A DNA stretch of 64,000 nucleotides from WHSW01 sp963742205 (GTDB taxonomy: Bacteria; Actinomycetota; Thermoleophilia; Solirubrobacterales; 70-9). Below are positions 10,670-21,201 of this stretch, piece by piece (within the stretch, counting starts at the first letter, position 1; the number at the start of each line of letters is the position of its first letter). The notes beneath the pieces are model-generated. The model was not told the origin of the DNA. It did not search any database and was given only the letters and a program-made list of their open reading frames with translations. A program made the translations under genes and the position numbers. The DNA lies in contig CAVUKZ010000012.1 in NCBI GenBank assembly GCA_963742205.1, positions 62,001 through 126,000 of the forward strand. The letters run 5' to 3'.

Positions 10670-12234
10670 AGCGCTGCCGCCACTACGACGGTGATCGTGA
10701 TTGGCAGCGGGGCCGGTGGCGGAGCACGCTGGTCGCATCGGCTCGCTCCATGGGCCAGACGGTCCTGCGGCCGAGCGAGGCGGACTTGCTGCCTCGCGAG
10801 CCGGCAGACCTGGCGGCCCGCCGACGTGTTTGTCAAGACCCGCTACCGTCGGCGGACCGTGGTACGACCCAAGGACGAAGGAGTTGCCCCGCAGCGTGCA
10901 CTCGACTTCGTCGGTGGGGCCAAGCCTCGATGTTCGGCGCGCGCTCTACCGCCTGCGCGCCGAGGACTTCGGCAGGTCCGTTACGAGGATGGCGTCTCGC
11001 GGCGTGGCCCATCTCTACGACGAAATCGAGCCCGACTACACGCAGGCGGAGCGCCCTACCAGGTGCACGGTGCTCGAGGCGAGGACCCGCCAAGGAGGCC
11101 CCCGGCAAGCGCTCCCTATCCCTTCCCGGCCGTCTCCCACGAGCCGCGCATCCAGCAGCTCTGGGACGATCTCGCCGCCGCCGGCTACCGACCCTTCCAC
11201 GCTCCCTGCGGGGTGATGTTGGACGAGGCGAACATGCCCTACAGCGCCTGCGTCCGCTGCGACGCGATGGATGGCTGGCCCTGCCTCGTCCACGGGAAGT
11301 CCGACGCCGAGGTGATCGCGGTGCGGCCGGCGCTCGAGCACGCGAACGTGACGCTGCTGAGGAACTCAGAGGCGGTCGCCCTCCACACCGACGCCGGTGG
11401 TCAGGCGGTGACGGAGGTCGTGGTCGAGCGCGACGGCGAGCGGGAAACCTACTCGGCCGACATCGTCGCGGTCTCGTGCGGGGCGGCCAACTCGGCCAAG
11501 CTGCTGCTCGCCTCCGCCACCGACAAGCATCCGAATGGCCTGGCGAACGGCTCGGACCAGGTGGGCCGCAACTACATGTTCCACAACAGCCAGGCCATCC
11601 TGGCCCTGTCGAAGGAGCCAAACCCGACCGTCTTCCAGAAGACGCTCGGGCTCAATGACTTCTACTTCGCCTGTCGAAGGAGTTCGATCACCCGCTCGGC
11701 AACATCCAGATGATCGGCAAGTCCCAGGCTGCGATGTACCGGGGCGAGAAGCCGCTCGAGACGAAGCTGGCCCCCAGCTGGACCCTCGAGAAGATCGCCG
11801 CCCACGCCGTCGACTTCTGGCTTTCGACGGAGGACCTGCCGAGGCCGGACAACCGGGTGACGCTCACGGACGACGGAGCAATCAGGCTGAGCTACAGCTA
11901 CTCCAACGAGAAGCCGAAGAAGGAGCTCTACGACAAGCTCAAGTCCATCCTCGGCCACATCGGCATGCACGAGGGCCACCTTCTTCCGCATCACGCCTAC
12001 CTGAAGAACGAGATCCCGGTGGCGGGGGTCGCGCATCAGGCCGGGACCTGCCGCTTCGGCACCGATCCCGCCGACTCGGTGCTCGACACGGACTGCAAGG
12101 CGCACGAGCTCGACAACCTCTACGTCGTCGACACCAGCTTCGTTCCCAGCATCGGCGCCGTCAACCCGGCGCTCACGGCGATGGCCAACGCCCTCCGGGT
12201 GGGGGATCACCTGCTCGAACGTCTGGGCGCCTAG
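10664..12234 (+). pseudogene. GMC-family FAD oxidoreductase, several frameshifts
   Basis: GTG 10664 leads into the FAD-binding motif TTTVIVIGSGAGGG. The next ~400 bases need several frame changes to keep family text, including LYRLRAEDFG, a Y-x-Q-A segment and YQVHGARGEDP. From about 11130 to 11670 the frame is continuous (AVSHEPRIQQLWDDLAAAGY ... VGRNYMFHNSQAILALSKEP). It breaks near 11680 and resumes from 11690 to 12234. The C-terminal GMC domain is intact: VAGVAHQAGTCRFGTDP and NPALTAMANALRVGDHLLE, with the conserved His and Asn of the active site. The family oxidises alcohols or sugars. The substrate is unknown. It lies directly behind the GH15 gene. Confidence 0.8.
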
Positions 12235-12296
12235 CGGAGGCTCATTCTCGATCCCGGCTGAGAATCGGGGTGAGCCAATCGAGCTCCTTGACCACT

Positions 12297-13702
12297 CCCC
12301 ACTTGCCGCGCTGAGCGACTCCCGCACCCTCTTCGAAGCTGGGCTGATCCTCGTGCTCGCGGCCGCGGCGCCGCTGCTCGCCCAGGTGCTCCGGCTCCCG
12401 TCGATCCTGATGCTGCTCGCGCTCGGGTTCGGCGCGGGGGTGATCGACGCACTCGACCCCAACGCACTGCTGGGCGAGACCCTGATCTCCACCATCGTCT
12501 CGATCGCCGTGGGGATCATTCTGTTCGACGCCGGGCTCGGCCTGAACTTCAGCAGGCTAAGCGGCAGCGTCGCTCGCGTCTACCGCCGGCTCGTGACCCT
12601 CGGGATCCTCGTCACCTGGGCGGTGGCGGACGGTGGCCGAGCCTACCTGCTCTTGATCTCTCGTGTCTCACTCGTGCTCGGGGCCGTGCTCGTCTCTCCG
12701 CCCGACGGTGGTCGCCGCTGCTCGGACTTCATCCGTCCCTCGAAGGAGGTCAACTCCGTCCTCAGTGGGGCACTTCGCCGACCCGATCGGCGCGACGCTG
12801 GCGTCGTCGTCTTCAACGCGGTGATCCCGGGCAAGCGACGGCCGTTGTTTTTTATGGTGGTGTCGTGGCGATGGTCGTCTGCGCGGACCTGCTGCGCGAT
12901 GACACGGCGGCCTGATCACCGGCCTGGTCATGGGCGCGATCCTCGTCAACAGGCCACCCTCGGGGGTGCCCGCGGGGCTGAGATCCAGATGGCAAAGGTC
13001 GACCCGGCGCCTGGCGCGAGGCGGATCGCCCCCTAACGGTTTTTTTTTCTGGCGAAGTGGGTGACCTCGGTATCCCGTCTGTTTCCCCTCCTGTTCCCTG
13101 GCTCGTCCTTCCGATGCGCGAGCGCGAGTTCATCGCCTGGATGCGCCGCGCGGGATCGTCGCTCAGCCACGTCATCGACGTTTGCCCTCGGCCTCCCGCC
13201 GGGGTCGCCGGGGCCCGAGGACCTGATCCCGATCACCTTCATCTATCGTCGCCACCGGGCTGCTCTACGGCCTGAGCGGGGGGCCGGTCGCGCGCGCGCT
13301 CGGTCGCGACGCCACGGGTCCCGGGCGGCGTCCTGCTGATCGGCCTTCCGGGGTTGTGCGCGCCATCGGGCATGCGCTAAGACCGAGGGCTCGTCGGTGG
13401 TGTCTACGACGGCAATCCCACCGATGCAAGCAGCGATGCTCCCTCCGAGCTCCGACGAGCTGGCCGCGCGCCGTGGCTGAGGACACTAGTCATTAGATCA
13501 CCGTTCTCGGTGGGACTCGAGTCGTATAAACTACCGTTGGAATGGCGGGGGATACTGAGGAAGGGGGCGCCCCGGCGGGGCGCCAGACCTGCCCATGTTC
13601 ATCCACACGCCGGGTACCTCCCTCGATTGATCGCTGCGGGGACCACCTGGCGCTCCACGTTGCCAGGAGCTGATCGGCCTGGTCAAGGCCTCCTCCCGCT
13701 AG
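12297..13702 (+). pseudogene. CPA1-type Na+/H+ antiporter, heavily broken
   Basis: A recognisable antiporter N-terminus (LFEAGLILVLAAAAPLLAQV, LRLPSILMLLALGFGAGV, GIILFDAGLGLNFSRL) is open to about 12650. After that only fragments remain in different frames: LVLGAVLV, PTVVAPLL, FIRPSKEVNSVL, DPIGATL, LITGLVMGAILVN, AGVAGAEDLIPITFI and GLLYGLSGGPVARALG. A possible cytosolic tail ends at 13702, overlapping the stop of the convergent DUF2252 gene. More than six frame changes and at least one in-frame stop are needed, too many for a working gene as written. No start codon is convincing upstream of 12353. A run of nine T at about 13042-13050 sits inside. Confidence 0.65.
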
Positions 13703-15122
13703 TCGAGGTCCGTCTCAGCCTCGATGCGTCCCGACTTGGCGGCGTCGGCAGCGCGCCGTAGTCGAGCTCGTTCTGGTCCGCGTAGAGCTCTGAGAAGTCG
13801 GCGATCGCCCGGTCGAAGCTCTCGCTCTTGCCGAGGTAGGCCCCGATCGCGATCCGGTCGCCGGACCGGGCGTGGGCTCGGGCAAGCGCCCAGCCGCAGA
13901 CCCGGCCGTATATCTCCAGCCCCTTCGGCGGCAGGTTCTCGACGTCGACCGATCGCTTGCCGTCCCAGAGCTGGCGCACGTAGAAGTCTCGCTTCTGGTC
14001 GTCGATCCCATCCGCCGGCAGCCACCCCAAGAGAATGTCGCTCGCGGCCTGCATCAGCCACTGGCCCTCGACCACCCGCTCGCCGTGGTTTTTGAACTCG
14101 CTCGCGCCGACGTAGGGCTCTAGCACCGAGGCCTCGGCCTCCTTGGCCTGCAGGAAGAGCGGGTCCTGTCCGTCGCGGCCCATCATCAACGCCACCCAGG
14201 CCCGCGTCCCGACGCTGCCGACCCCGACCACCTTGCGGGCCATCTCGACGAACCGGAAGCCGTCCAAGAGGTGGCGGCGATCGCCCTGGAGACTCTCGCG
14301 GTAACGGCCGAGCATCTCGAGGATCCGCTCCTCGAGCTCGTGGGCCTGATCCTCGGGGACGAGCTCCGCGGCGGGGACCAGCAGCGGCGGATCGCTGATG
14401 ATCCGCGGCTCGCCATCGACCACCCGGACGAGGCGATCGAAGGCCTTCATGCTGTTCTTCTTTTCGGCCTTCGCCACGGTCTTGTGCGCCGCCTTCATCT
14501 GCTTGTGGTTGGCGACCTTGGCCAGGTCGGCGAGGACGGTGTCGACGTCGAGGCGCGCGTACCAGACGTCGAGGTTGTGCATCGTGGCGAACTCGCGCAT
14601 CGCCTCACGGTAGGAGCGGACCGTCCGGAGGACCGCGGCGCGGGTCTCCTTCGGGGTGAAGTCGCGGTCGCGCCCGGCGATCGCGAAGCTCGCCGCGAGA
14701 CGCTTGACGTCCCACTCCCAGGGCCCCGGAAGGGTTTCGTCGAAGTCGTTGACGTCCAACACCAGACTGCGATCCGGTGCGGCGAAGATCCCGAAGTTCG
14801 AGAGGTGGGCATCGCCACATGCCTGGACGCGCAACCCGGACTCGGGGGTCTTCGCGAGGTCCATCGCCATGATCGCCGCCGCGCCACGAAAGAACGTGAA
14901 CGGCGAGGCCAGCATCCGCCCGTAGCGGATCGGCACGAGCTCCGGGACGCGGCTCTTGTCCTGGTCCTCGAGCACCTTGACCGGATCTCGCCGGCGCGCC
15001 GCCGGCTTCCATTCCCCGTGGCTCGCTCGCGGAACCTGCTCCCGGGCCGCCTTGCCTGTCGCTGCGCGCTCCTCGGGGGAGACGGTGGCTACGAGCGGAG
15101 ATTTGGTGGTCGCGGAGGGCAT
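13699..15122 (-). CDS. DUF2252 family protein (C-terminal ~20 residues frameshifted)
   Basis: ATG 15122 starts a ~475-residue DUF2252 protein. It contains ELVPIRYGRMLASPFTFFRG, CGDAHLSNFG, LDVNDFDETLPGPWEWDVKR, VVGVGSVGTRAWVAL and ARAHARSGDRIAIGAYLG. The fold resembles protein and aminoglycoside kinases, with the HLSN and DVNDFDE blocks where catalytic-loop and metal residues would be. The activity is unproven. A one-base loss near 13755 shifts the last residues; repaired, it ends ADAAKSGRIEAETDLD at 13699. As written the frame runs to 13683 with an unrelated tail. It is the complete paralogue of the fragment at 1-502 and is divergent from the GAP-family gene. Confidence 0.85.
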
Positions 15123-15231
15123 GGCCTCCTGGTTGTCGGCTCGGACGTGTCCTCCTCCGGAGGTTACGCCCGTGAGAGTGGAGCCACCAGGCGGATACTC
15201 GCCGCAGCGGCGGTCTGAGAGGGTGGGTCGG

Positions 15232-15915
15232 ATGGGAGAGGCCTTCGCTTTCTCGCTGAGCGCCGCGTTCAACCCAACGCTTCTCGCCGCGCTGATGGTG
15301 ATGCTGCTCTCCACCAACGCGAAGCGGCTGATGTTCGGCTACCTGCTGGGCGCTTATGCGACCAGCATCACGGCCGGCTTGGTGATCGTCTTCGCGCTGC
15401 CCGAATCGAGCGCCGTCAGCACGGCGAGGAACACCCTCAGTCCGGCCTTGGACCTGGCCTTCGGCATGATCGCCCTCCTGATCGCCCTCGTTCTCGGCAC
15501 CGGCCCACACGAGCGGGCCGAAGGGCGGCGGGAGAAGCGCAAGCTGGCGAAGGAGAAAAAGGGTCCTCCCCGATGGCGCCGGGCGCTCGATCAGGGCTCA
15601 CCTCGGGTCGCCTTTGCGGTGGGGGCGGCACTCAGCCTCGCCGGGCGCGTCGTATCTCATCGCGCTCGACCTCCTTCACAAGCAGGATCTGGGAGCGGCA
15701 GGACGGCTGTTTGCGTGATCGCGTTCTGCCTGATCGAGATGTTGCTCCTCGAGTTGCCGCTCCTCGGCTTCGCCTTCGCCCCGGACTCGACGGTCAGCGC
15801 CGTGAAGCGCTTCCAAACCTGGATCTCGAGGGACGGTCGCCGGATCGCCACCAGGGCCGCCCTCGTGATCGGCGTTCTGCTCGTGTTGCGGGGGGCGATC
15901 GAGCTCCTGAGTTAG
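15232..15915 (+). CDS. GAP-family (sulfolipid-addressing-like, SfLAP) membrane protein with a local double frame change
   Basis: ATG 15232 after a purine-rich AGAGGGTGGG gives a ~227-residue protein with about six helices. The first is FAFSLSAAFNPTLLAALMVML, typical of the GAP/DUF2910 family (PF11139). A cytosolic loop rich in K, R and E lies at residues ~88-115. Between about 15648 and 15700 the written frame gives an implausible Arg/Ser stretch. Shifting by one base there restores the hydrophobic helix ASYLIALDLLHKQDLGAAG, so an insertion and a compensating deletion are likely. Mycobacterial relatives take part in lipid export; transport here is inference. Confidence 0.75.
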   Translation: MGEAFAFSLSAAFNPTLLAALMVMLLSTNAKRLMFGYLLGAYATSITAGLVIVFALPESSAVSTARNTLSPALDLAFGMIALLIALVLGTGPHERAEGRREKRKLAKEKKGPPRWRRALDQGSPRVAFAVGAALSLAGRVVSHRARPPSQAGSGSGRTAVCVIAFCLIEMLLLELPLLGFAFAPDSTVSAVKRFQTWISRDGRRIATRAALVIGVLLVLRGAIELLS

Positions 15916-15954
15916 GCCTCCGGGTCGAAGTCCCGGCATAGGATCGTCGGAGTC

Positions 15955-16626
15955 GTGGCAGATGAGCCTGGTGCCGAAGACGCGGTGGTCGGGGAATCGC
16001 GCTGGCCCATGGCGGGCGCGGTAGTCGCCGCGATCGTCCTCACCATCCTGATGCCGGACCAACTGCGGCTCGGCCCGAACTGGCTGCTCCCGGTTATCGA
16101 AGGCGGGCTGCTCGTCGCTCTCATCCTCGGCGATCCGGGGAAGATCGACCGCCGTACGGCCCCCCTCTGGTGGCTCTCCCTCGGCCTCGTTTCCGTGCTG
16201 ATCTTGGGCTCGCTATGGGCGACGGTCCTGCTGATCTCCCATCTGATCAACGGCGGCAAGGAAACTCATGACGCCTCAGCGGTGCTGGAGGCGGGCGCGA
16301 TCGTCTGGGGGTCGAACATCATCGCGTTCGCTTTTCTGTACTGGGAGCTGGACGGCGGAGGCGCGCCGGAGCGCGCTCACCACCCTGCCGACCGCGTAGT
16401 GGACTTCGCGTTCCCGCAGCAGATGAGCCCGAACCTCGCGCCCCCGCAGTGGCGCCCTGGCTTCATCGACTACCTGTACCTGGGCTTCACCAACGCGACC
16501 GCGTTCAGTCCCACGGATGCGATGCCGCTCAAGCCCTGGGCCAAGATCGCCATGGCCGTGCAATCGATGATTTCGCTCGCGATCCTCGGCCTGGTGATCG
16601 CCCGAGCGGTGAACATCTTCGCTTAG
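15955..16626 (+). CDS. DUF1345-like integral membrane protein
   Basis: GTG 15955 starts a 223-residue protein with five likely helices at about residues 20-37, 44-60, 72-100, 110-130 and 198-220. The segment DYLYLGFTNATAFSPTDAMP resembles the signature of DUF1345 proteins, where a pore-loop-like sequence precedes the last helix. The assignment rests on that block and the topology. No function is established. The frame is intact, unlike most neighbours, and the gene ends 10 bases before FGE on the same strand. Confidence 0.65.
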   Translation: MADEPGAEDAVVGESRWPMAGAVVAAIVLTILMPDQLRLGPNWLLPVIEGGLLVALILGDPGKIDRRTAPLWWLSLGLVSVLILGSLWATVLLISHLINGGKETHDASAVLEAGAIVWGSNIIAFAFLYWELDGGGAPERAHHPADRVVDFAFPQQMSPNLAPPQWRPGFIDYLYLGFTNATAFSPTDAMPLKPWAKIAMAVQSMISLAILGLVIARAVNIFA

Positions 16627-16636
16627 GCTGAGCGCG

Positions 16637-17566
16637 ATGCGCAAGGAAGCTTCGAGGTCCCCGTGTTGCGCCCCGGTCGGGGACCGAGGGGCACCGTCCC
16701 GGCCCGCTGTACCGGTAGCCCCGAGCTCAGGACCAGCAGCCGACCGGAACATGGTGCCGCTCGCGGGCGGCTCGTTCCTGATCGGCAGCGACGATCCGTG
16801 GGTCTATCCGAGCGACGGCGAGGGGCCGGTGCGCGAGGTCTCGGTCGATCCCTTCCGGGTCGACCGCTTCGCGGTGTCCAACGAGGAGTTCTCGGAGTTC
16901 GCCGAGGCGACCGGATATGCGACCGAGGCGGAGCGGTTCGGCTGGTCGTTCGTCTTCGAGGGGTTGCTGCCAGACGACTTCCCGCCGACCCAATCGGTGG
17001 TCCAGGCGCCATGGTGGCGCAAGGTCGAGGGCGCCGATTGGCGACACCCGGAAGGACCTCAGTCATCGGTCGACGAGCGCGGCCGCCATCCGGTCGTCCA
17101 TGTCTCGTGGGCCGATGCGCAGGCCTATTGCTCCTGGGCCGGCACGCGCCTGCTGACCGAGGCCGAGTGGGAGTTCGCGGCCAGGGGAGGCCTCGAGGGC
17201 AAGGTCTTTCCCTGGGGGGACGAGCGCGAGCCGGGCGGCGAGCATCGGATGAACGTCTGGCAGGGCACCTTCCCGACGAAGAACACCGAGGCCGACGGGT
17301 ACTACGGCACCTGTCCCGTCGATGCCTTTCCGCCGAACGGCTACGGGCTTCACAACGCGACCGGCAACGTGTGGGAGTGGGCCGCGGACTGGTTCGACGC
17401 AGGATTTCGTGCCCCCGCGACCGGCACCCTGAAGCTCCAGAAGGGCGGGTCCTACCTCTGCCACGCCTCGTACTGCCGTCGTTACAGGGTGTCGGCCCGG
17501 CAGGGCAACACGCCCGACAGCTCGGCCGGCAACGTCGGATTTCGCTGCGCGCGCGACGCTCGCTGA
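16637..17566 (+). CDS. formylglycine-generating enzyme (SUMF1-type sulfatase activator)
   Basis: FGE oxidises the active-site Cys of type I sulfatases to formylglycine, using copper and O2. The FGE-sulfatase fold is complete: MVPLAGGSFLIGSDD, EFSEFAEATGY, HPVVHVSWADAQAYCSWAG, RLLTEAEWEFAARGG, WEWAADWF and GGSYLCHASYCRRYR. The two catalytic cysteines are C275 and C280 counting from ATG 16637, with the 5-residue spacing of the human enzyme. The first ~38 residues are not family-like, so ATG 16751 is an alternative start. The likely client is the Cys-type sulfatase at 19572-21118. The frame is intact. Confidence 0.93.
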   Translation: MRKEASRSPCCAPVGDRGAPSRPAVPVAPSSGPAADRNMVPLAGGSFLIGSDDPWVYPSDGEGPVREVSVDPFRVDRFAVSNEEFSEFAEATGYATEAERFGWSFVFEGLLPDDFPPTQSVVQAPWWRKVEGADWRHPEGPQSSVDERGRHPVVHVSWADAQAYCSWAGTRLLTEAEWEFAARGGLEGKVFPWGDEREPGGEHRMNVWQGTFPTKNTEADGYYGTCPVDAFPPNGYGLHNATGNVWEWAADWFDAGFRAPATGTLKLQKGGSYLCHASYCRRYRVSARQGNTPDSSAGNVGFRCARDAR

Positions 17567-18430
17567 CCGGCGTCCGGTCGGCGATCAGGCGTCGAGGGCT
17601 TCCCGGCGGGCTGCTCCAACTTCGGATCGACCTCCAGGTCCTCGTCCTTGTCGACGACCAAGCCGAGGGCGTGACGCTCACGCACGGACTTGTCCTTGAG
17701 TTTTCGTCCGAGCATCGGACGCCCGTCGTCGTGCACGTACACACCGGTCGGCTCCTTGGCGAGCGGCGGCTCCCAGGCCCGGTAGAGCGCCAGCACGCGG
17801 AACGTGTAACCGATCGCGAACGCGATCCCGGCGGACAGGGCGATCGAGGCGCCGAGCTCATAGACCACCAGCCAGATCAGGCCGGTCATTGCCGCCGTGG
17901 CGATGAACCACTCGCCCCGGACGAACTGCTTCGGCGGCACGCCGCTGCTGACGTCGACGTACCACCGCCCGGCGGTCGGGCCGACGACCGCGAGGAGAAG
18001 GATGCCCAGGACCGGGAGGTCCACGTCGACGCCCTTCTGCGCCCCTGCGATCGCGTACCAGGGCAGTGAGAAGGAGGTCACGAACTGGAAGAGGCCCTCG
18101 CGGAAGAGCTGGCCGCCCTTGTAGGCCATGAAGTATCCGGCCGTGCCGAAGGCGAGCGCGAGGGTGATGTAGGCCGGGTTGGTCAGCGCGCCCGGGACCT
18201 CGCCGACGAGGACGTCTCGGGTGATCCCGCCACCCAGACCCATCAGCAGCGCCATGCACATGATCCCGACGACGGTCCAGTTCTTGTAGTGGTCGGGCCG
18301 GCGCGCCAGCAGGGCTCCGTTCAGGGAGTTGGTCGACGCCGCGATCAGATCGATGGTCGTGAAATCCCCGGTCCACTGTGAAGGCCCCGAAGTCGACCCC
18401 AGAGCTGGCCAGAGGGAGCTGTTCGATCAT
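17482..18430 (-). pseudogene. TRIC / UPF0126-type cation channel-like protein, frameshifted
   Basis: ATG 18430 begins an N-terminal stretch that needs a one-base change near 18375 to read DFTTIDLIAASTNSLNGALLARR and then IMCMALLMGLGGGITRDVL. The GLGGGITRDVLVGEVP block is the UPF0126/TRIC signature (PF03458), a trimeric seven-helix channel family once called glycine transporters. Helices continue to about residue 200 and are followed by a long charged tail. As written the tail runs to 17482 and overlaps the FGE gene end-to-end by 85 bases. A second one-base change would end it at 17585 without overlap, which seems more natural. Confidence 0.78.
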
Positions 18431-18464
18431 CGGATGCCCCTTTCTTGGGCGGTCGTTCGCGTTC

Positions 18465-19564
18465 TCACGCCTTCAGCACGGCACCGTCGCCGACCGGGTC
18501 GAAGCGCAGGATCAGTCGCTGCGAGCCGGTCGGGGCCCAGCGCTCAACCGTCTCCTGACTGACGGGGCCTTCCGCCCAGGCCACCACCAGGGAGCTGTCG
18601 GGTGGGACGAAGGCGCCGAGGCCGTTCAGGCGCCGGGCGGACACGCCCCGCCCCGCCCACATGCCGTACAGGGCGCCGGCGAACAGCGCCGAAGATGCCC
18701 CAGAGGATGCCGATGAGCGGCCCCGCTCTCGATCGCGCCGAGGACTCCGTCGTCGCCGGAGGCGAAGCCCACGATCAGCCCCCACGCGACGCCGAACACC
18801 CCCCAGCCGAGGATGTCGCGTCTTCGCAAAGGCGGCGGTCCCCGTCTTCGGGGCGATGACCCGGCGCCGGCCGTGCTCGTTCGCCTCGATGAAGAGCTCG
18901 ACCTGCGGCTCCTTCTGGTCCTTGGAGCCGGACTTCGGCCAGGGCCTGCCGGGCGGCGTGCTCACCGGCGAACCGGACCAGGAGCATGTTCAGCGCCGCG
19001 TCATGCGCCGCGCGGCCGAGCGGAGAGCCATCGCTGTAGACCTGCGCCGACAGGTCCGCCGTGACCGCCGCGACGCTGGCGGTGGCGGGCTGGAACGAGG
19101 CGGCGGACGAGAGGATCCGCCGCGGGTCGGCCGCGCGCAGCCAGGCCACGATGGCCGACGACTCGGCCGGGAGCCGGCTGCCGATGCGCTTGAGCTCGTC
19201 CTTGGTGAGCCAGGTGCTCGAAGTAGTAGCCGTACAGCCCGCCGCAGATGCGCGCCGATCACGGCCCAGATCACTCCAGACTCTCAAGCCCGCCGGCGAG
19301 CAGGCCGAACAGGCCCCAGGTGAGCGCCGGGGTCAGGGTGCCTGCCAGCGCCCGTCGCGGGTCATGGACCTGCGCCTTGTGCTTGGCGTTGACCTTGACC
19401 ACGACCTGATCGAGGATCGCGTCGCCGCCCTGCACGATCCGCTCGTTCAGCTGCCTGCGGACCTTGGCGGCCCGCTTGGCCTCGGCAAAGCAGGCCAGCA
19501 GCACGCTGGCGCCGGCGCCCAGCGGCTCCTCCGCGGCCGGTCGCCCTTCCGGGCCTGCGCTCAT
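18465..19564 (-). pseudogene. DUF1269-like membrane protein, about four frame breaks
   Basis: ATG 19564 starts a ~365-residue protein once repaired. The first part has a ferredoxin-like start (GASVLLACFAEAKRAAKVRRQL, VVVKVNAKHKAQVHDPRRAL), then a Gly-rich helix pair (LTWGLFGLLAGGLESL ...). The second part repeats the plan with ILGWGVFGVAWGLIVGFASGD and YGMWAGRGVSARRL. It ends with PDSSLVVAWAEGP and a stop at 18465. This layout resembles DUF1269 proteins, which alternate an alpha/beta domain with glycine-zipper-like helices. Breaks lie near 19270, 19215, 18940-18960 and 18690-18830. The start overlaps or abuts the end of the sulfatase gene. No function is known. Confidence 0.6.
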
Positions 19565-19571
19565 CCGCGAC

Positions 19572-21118
19572 TGGTGTTCGATGCCGTGGTCGGGGTCGGG
19601 AGGCTCGTCGTGAGTACTCGACGAGCGTGGTGACGTACTGCATGATCGGGCCGATCTGCAGGTGCGTCTGCGGAAGCAGCTCGCCGGGCTTGGGCGGCAC
19701 GTACGGGTCGGGCGTGCCCGGCTTGATCGGCGGCTCGACCACCAGCGACTTCAGGAACGCGCCGGCCGCGGCGGCGATCGGGTGCACCACCCAGCCGTGC
19801 GGGAAGTCGACCTGGTGCTCCTCGCGCGGGTCCCACTCGAGGTTGTAGAGCAATCGGCATGTTGTACGGCGACCCAGGTCGAGTAGAAGTCGTCCTGCTT
19901 GAACAGGTGGACCTTCCACTGGCGCCACTTGGCCGCCTGCAGCCGGTTGCCCTGCAGGCACAGGACGATGTCGCGGCCCGACTCCTCGGCGTCGCCGAGC
20001 AGGAAGTCGGTCATGTCCATGCCGTCGATCTGCCGGTCGGCGGGCACCGTGCCGCCGCCGGCGTTCACCAGCGTGGTGAAGAAGTCGACCTCGTGCACGA
20101 GCTCGTTGCTGACCTTGCCGGCGGGCACCTTGCCCGGCCAGCGCACGATGCACGGCGTCCGGTTCGAGCCCTCGAGCGAGGTGAACAGACCGCCGCGCCA
20201 CGGGCCCGAGAACCCGTGCCATTGACCGCCCGCCGGGTCCGGGTCGATCGCCGGGAAGCGGTAGGTGGTGTCGGCGCCGTTGTCGGAGGCCCAGACGACG
20301 ATCGTGTCGTCGGCGATGCCCGAGCTCGTCGAGCTTGTCGAGGATCACGCCGGTGAAGTCGTCCATCTGGGTGAGGATGTCGGCCCAGTTGCCCGCGCTT
20401 GGTCTTGCCCGCGTACTCCGGGTCGGGGATCGGCGGGATGTGCACCTGCGTGTAGGGCAGGTAGGTGTAGAACGGCTTGCCCGCCTCCTTGGAGCGGGTC
20501 ATGAAGTCGCACGCCCACTCGGTGATCTTGCGGTCGAACCCGGCCCGGAACTCGGCGTCGTAGGTCGAGATCACCTCGGACTTCTCGCCCTTCTTCCGCG
20601 AGTAGATCGGCTCCGGCTCGAGCGGGATCTTCGTCTGCGCCGGCATACGGGGTCGGCGGTGACCGTGGCCGTCCGGGAAGTAGGACTGCATCGTCCACAG
20701 GACCTCATCGGCGGTGCGCGGGCACCAGACCGCCTCGTCGAACCCGAAGTCGACCGGGCTGCGCTGCTCGGGGTCGCTGCCCAGGTGCCACTTGCCCCAC
20801 ATCCCGGTCGCGTACCCGGCGTCGGACAGCGCCTGGGCGATCGTGACCTCCCACGGGTCATCCCGTCCGGCCCGCCGGCGATCGGCGACGCTCTGGGTGC
20901 CCGAGCGGATCGCGTGGCGCCCGGTCGAGCAGGGCCGATCGGCTCGGCGTGCACTGCGCCTCGACGTTGTGGTTCAGGAGCTGGAGGCCCTCGCCGGCGA
21001 GCGCGTCGATCCGCGGCGTCGGCGCGCCGCGCAGCACTCCGCCGCCGTAGCAGCCGAGCTCGCCCCAGCCGAAGTTGTCCCAGAAGAAGAAGACGATGTT
21101 CGGCTGCTTGTCGGCCAT
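19572..21118 (-). pseudogene. type I arylsulfatase (Cys-type), multiple frameshifts
   Basis: ATG 21118 starts KQPNIVFFFWDNFGWGELGCY, the usual sulfatase N-terminus with metal-binding Asp residues. The active-site motif CTPSR follows near residue 56, the Cys that FGE converts to formylglycine. After a break near 20930 the text continues: GYATGMWGKWHLGSDPEQRS, then KPFYTYLPYTQVHIPPIPDP, MDDFTGVILDKLDELG, NRTPCIVRWPGKVPAGKVS and DLLEFFTTLV-like text. It ends with HLQIGPIMQYVTTLVEY. Further breaks are needed near 20400, 20340, 20270 and 19860. The exact end near 19572 is uncertain. About 515 residues after repair fits the family. No secretion signal is visible, so cytosolic action is likely. Confidence 0.82.
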
Positions 21119-21201
21119 CCCTGACCTCCCCTTCGGCGTCGCGGATTGTCGGCGCAGCCCTATCCCGACTCAGGCTCCGCCGCTGGGCCTAGGCTCCGCG
21201 A

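Noticed and set aside
13042..13050. Intrinsic terminator at the T9 run.
   Set aside because: No stem precedes it, and it lies inside antiporter remnants; more likely part of a low-quality stretch.
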